Assembly (NCBI GenBank): GCA_964587515.1
Contig: CAZPMO010000113.1
Span: forward strand, 1 to 15,827
DNA from: CAZPMO01 sp964587515
Lineage (GTDB): Bacteria; Pseudomonadota; Alphaproteobacteria; MPNO01
DNA: 15,827 nucleotides
Direction: 5' to 3'
Below, piece after piece: positions 15,220 through 15,827 of this stretch (position 1 is its first letter; each line of letters starts with the position of its first letter). The notes under the pieces are model-generated. The model worked only from the letters and a program-made list of their open reading frames with translations, did not search any database and was not told the DNA's origin. The translations under genes and the position numbers were made by a program.

Positions 15220-15827
15220 TATGCGGGTTCGCTGGCCTGTTCTACGTCATACCAGAATTTGCTGGGGCCGCACTGACTAAAACTTCCATCACGTCGCCTC
15301 TCAAAGTTAGGGGAATATACGAAAGCAAAGCCCGAGCGCCACATTGTGCCGTGGATATCTTCGTACCGAATAAAGCCGTGTACGTAGATGCTCTTCTCCC
15401 GGTCGCTTATCGGCAACGCCTCTTCATAGGTAATGCCCCAATTATGGATACCCGGAATCACGCAGTCGTCGCCAGGGATAATAAAATTTTTGCCGATCCA
15501 TTCGTTTGCCGTTTGGTCTTGAGCCGGTTCAGGGGGAAGTTTGTCGCAGTGTTCCATGTAATACGAATGCAGTATGCCGTGTCTCGTACCTTCGTTTTTG
15601 ACGGTCAGGCTGTCGGATATAACGAAGGGCTTCGTCGGTTTTTGGTGGGACTGCATTGCAGTGCCGAACCCCTTGGAGTGGATGCTTTCTACGAGAATGC
15701 GCGGGCGCTCGATCTTAATGAGCCATTCGACCTGTTTTTTTTGTGGCCTCCGCCGCAATTTCGGCCGCTTCAGCGGTTTGGCGTTGCGGTTTCGACGGTT
15801 GTGAAGTGGTCGCAACGCTACCGGCGG
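15219..15827 (-). CDS. hypothetical protein, 5' end outside window, apparent frameshift
   Basis: I do not recognise a named family. The uninterrupted frame gives about 200 residues ending FWYDVEQASEPA. Its soluble part (from about VEWLIKIERPRILVE) looks like a beta-rich domain with the segments SLTVKNEGTRHGILH, IYVHGFIRYEDIHG and RSGFAFVYSPNF. This style is common in uncharacterised membrane-anchored proteins of rhizobia and relatives, where the domain follows transmembrane helices and an Ala/Glu-rich coil. In this frame the N-terminal 27 residues are instead an Arg-rich string. The neighbouring frame reads RQTAEAAEIAAEATKK up to the run of eight A (T at 15735-15742), so the true protein probably runs through that run with a one-base shift and continues beyond the window edge. 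Base composition is much less GC-rich than in the rest of the window. Confidence 0.6.
   Translation of the reverse strand, partial: PPVALRPLHNRRNRNAKPLKRPKLRRRPQKKQVEWLIKIERPRILVESIHSKGFGTAMQSHQKPTKPFVISDSLTVKNEGTRHGILHSYYMEHCDKLPPEPAQDQTANEWIGKNFIIPGDDCVIPGIHNWGITYEEALPISDREKSIYVHGFIRYEDIHGTMWRSGFAFVYSPNFERRRDGSFSQCGPSKFWYDVEQASEPA

Larger units (their letters stand above)
15127..15827. mobile_element. left edge of an inserted foreign segment in comM
   Basis: Homology to ComM stops at about 15126. Composition changes with it: counted by hand, 47 of 60 bases are G/C in 15001-15060, against 30 of 60 in 15421-15480 and 28 of 60 in 15481-15540. The segment begins with a strong inverted repeat and carries an unrelated opposite-strand gene. 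No transposase or integrase and no right end are visible, so the element type is unknown and the exact boundary (15126-15131) is uncertain. Confidence 0.5.

Noticed and set aside
15127..15220. comM ended by a simple frameshift
   Set aside because: All three frames after 15126 lack the expected ComM continuation and reach stops quickly.
1..15827. CRISPR array, tRNA or rRNA genes
   Set aside because: No regularly spaced direct repeats, cloverleaf sequence or rRNA-like stretch was seen on either strand.

Overview
The window is GC-rich chromosomal DNA from an alphaproteobacterium, probably Rhodospirillales-like. This rests on gene order (hrcA next to a divergent rph-rdgB-hemW run, and dnaK-dnaJ read in the same direction as hrcA-grpE) and on the style of the proteins; no rRNA is present to fix the taxon. 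Almost all of it is densely packed housekeeping sequence. Only the last ~700 bases are clearly foreign to the rest.

Left part (1-6151) is the Hsp70 chaperone locus. hrcA and grpE (minus strand, overlapping by four bases) are followed by dnaK and dnaJ (minus strand). The two pairs are separated by a plus-strand gene for a DUF1848 protein with a C-terminal C-x3-C-x2-C cysteine motif. That gene ends one base from the grpE stop and starts back-to-back with dnaK across a 202-base region holding a candidate RpoH/sigma70 promoter for dnaK.

Middle (6208-8807) is a plus-strand operon for RNase PH (rph), the non-canonical purine NTP pyrophosphatase RdgB and the radical-SAM haem chaperone HemW, divergent from hrcA. 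It converges on a minus-strand LpoA-like lipoprotein gene (8818-10266).

Right-middle (10209-14038) is a plus-strand run: rsmI (16S rRNA ribose methyltransferase), yraN (UPF0102 nuclease-fold protein), a two-BON-domain lipoprotein resembling DolP/YraP, a SirB1-type transglutaminase-like/TPR protein and glutathione synthetase gshB. LpoA, RsmI, YraN and the BON lipoprotein are the same partners found around E. coli lpoA (yraM), so this is an old envelope/ribosome cluster with lpoA inverted.

Right end (14204-15827): comM (YifB-type Mg-chelatase-like AAA+ helicase) is cut just after Walker B. The sequence then switches to about 48% GC, starting with a strong bulged inverted repeat, followed by a minus-strand gene for an unrecognised protein whose reading frame appears broken in an eight-A homopolymer. 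I read this as the left edge of an inserted element or genomic island. No CRISPR array, tRNA or rRNA was found.
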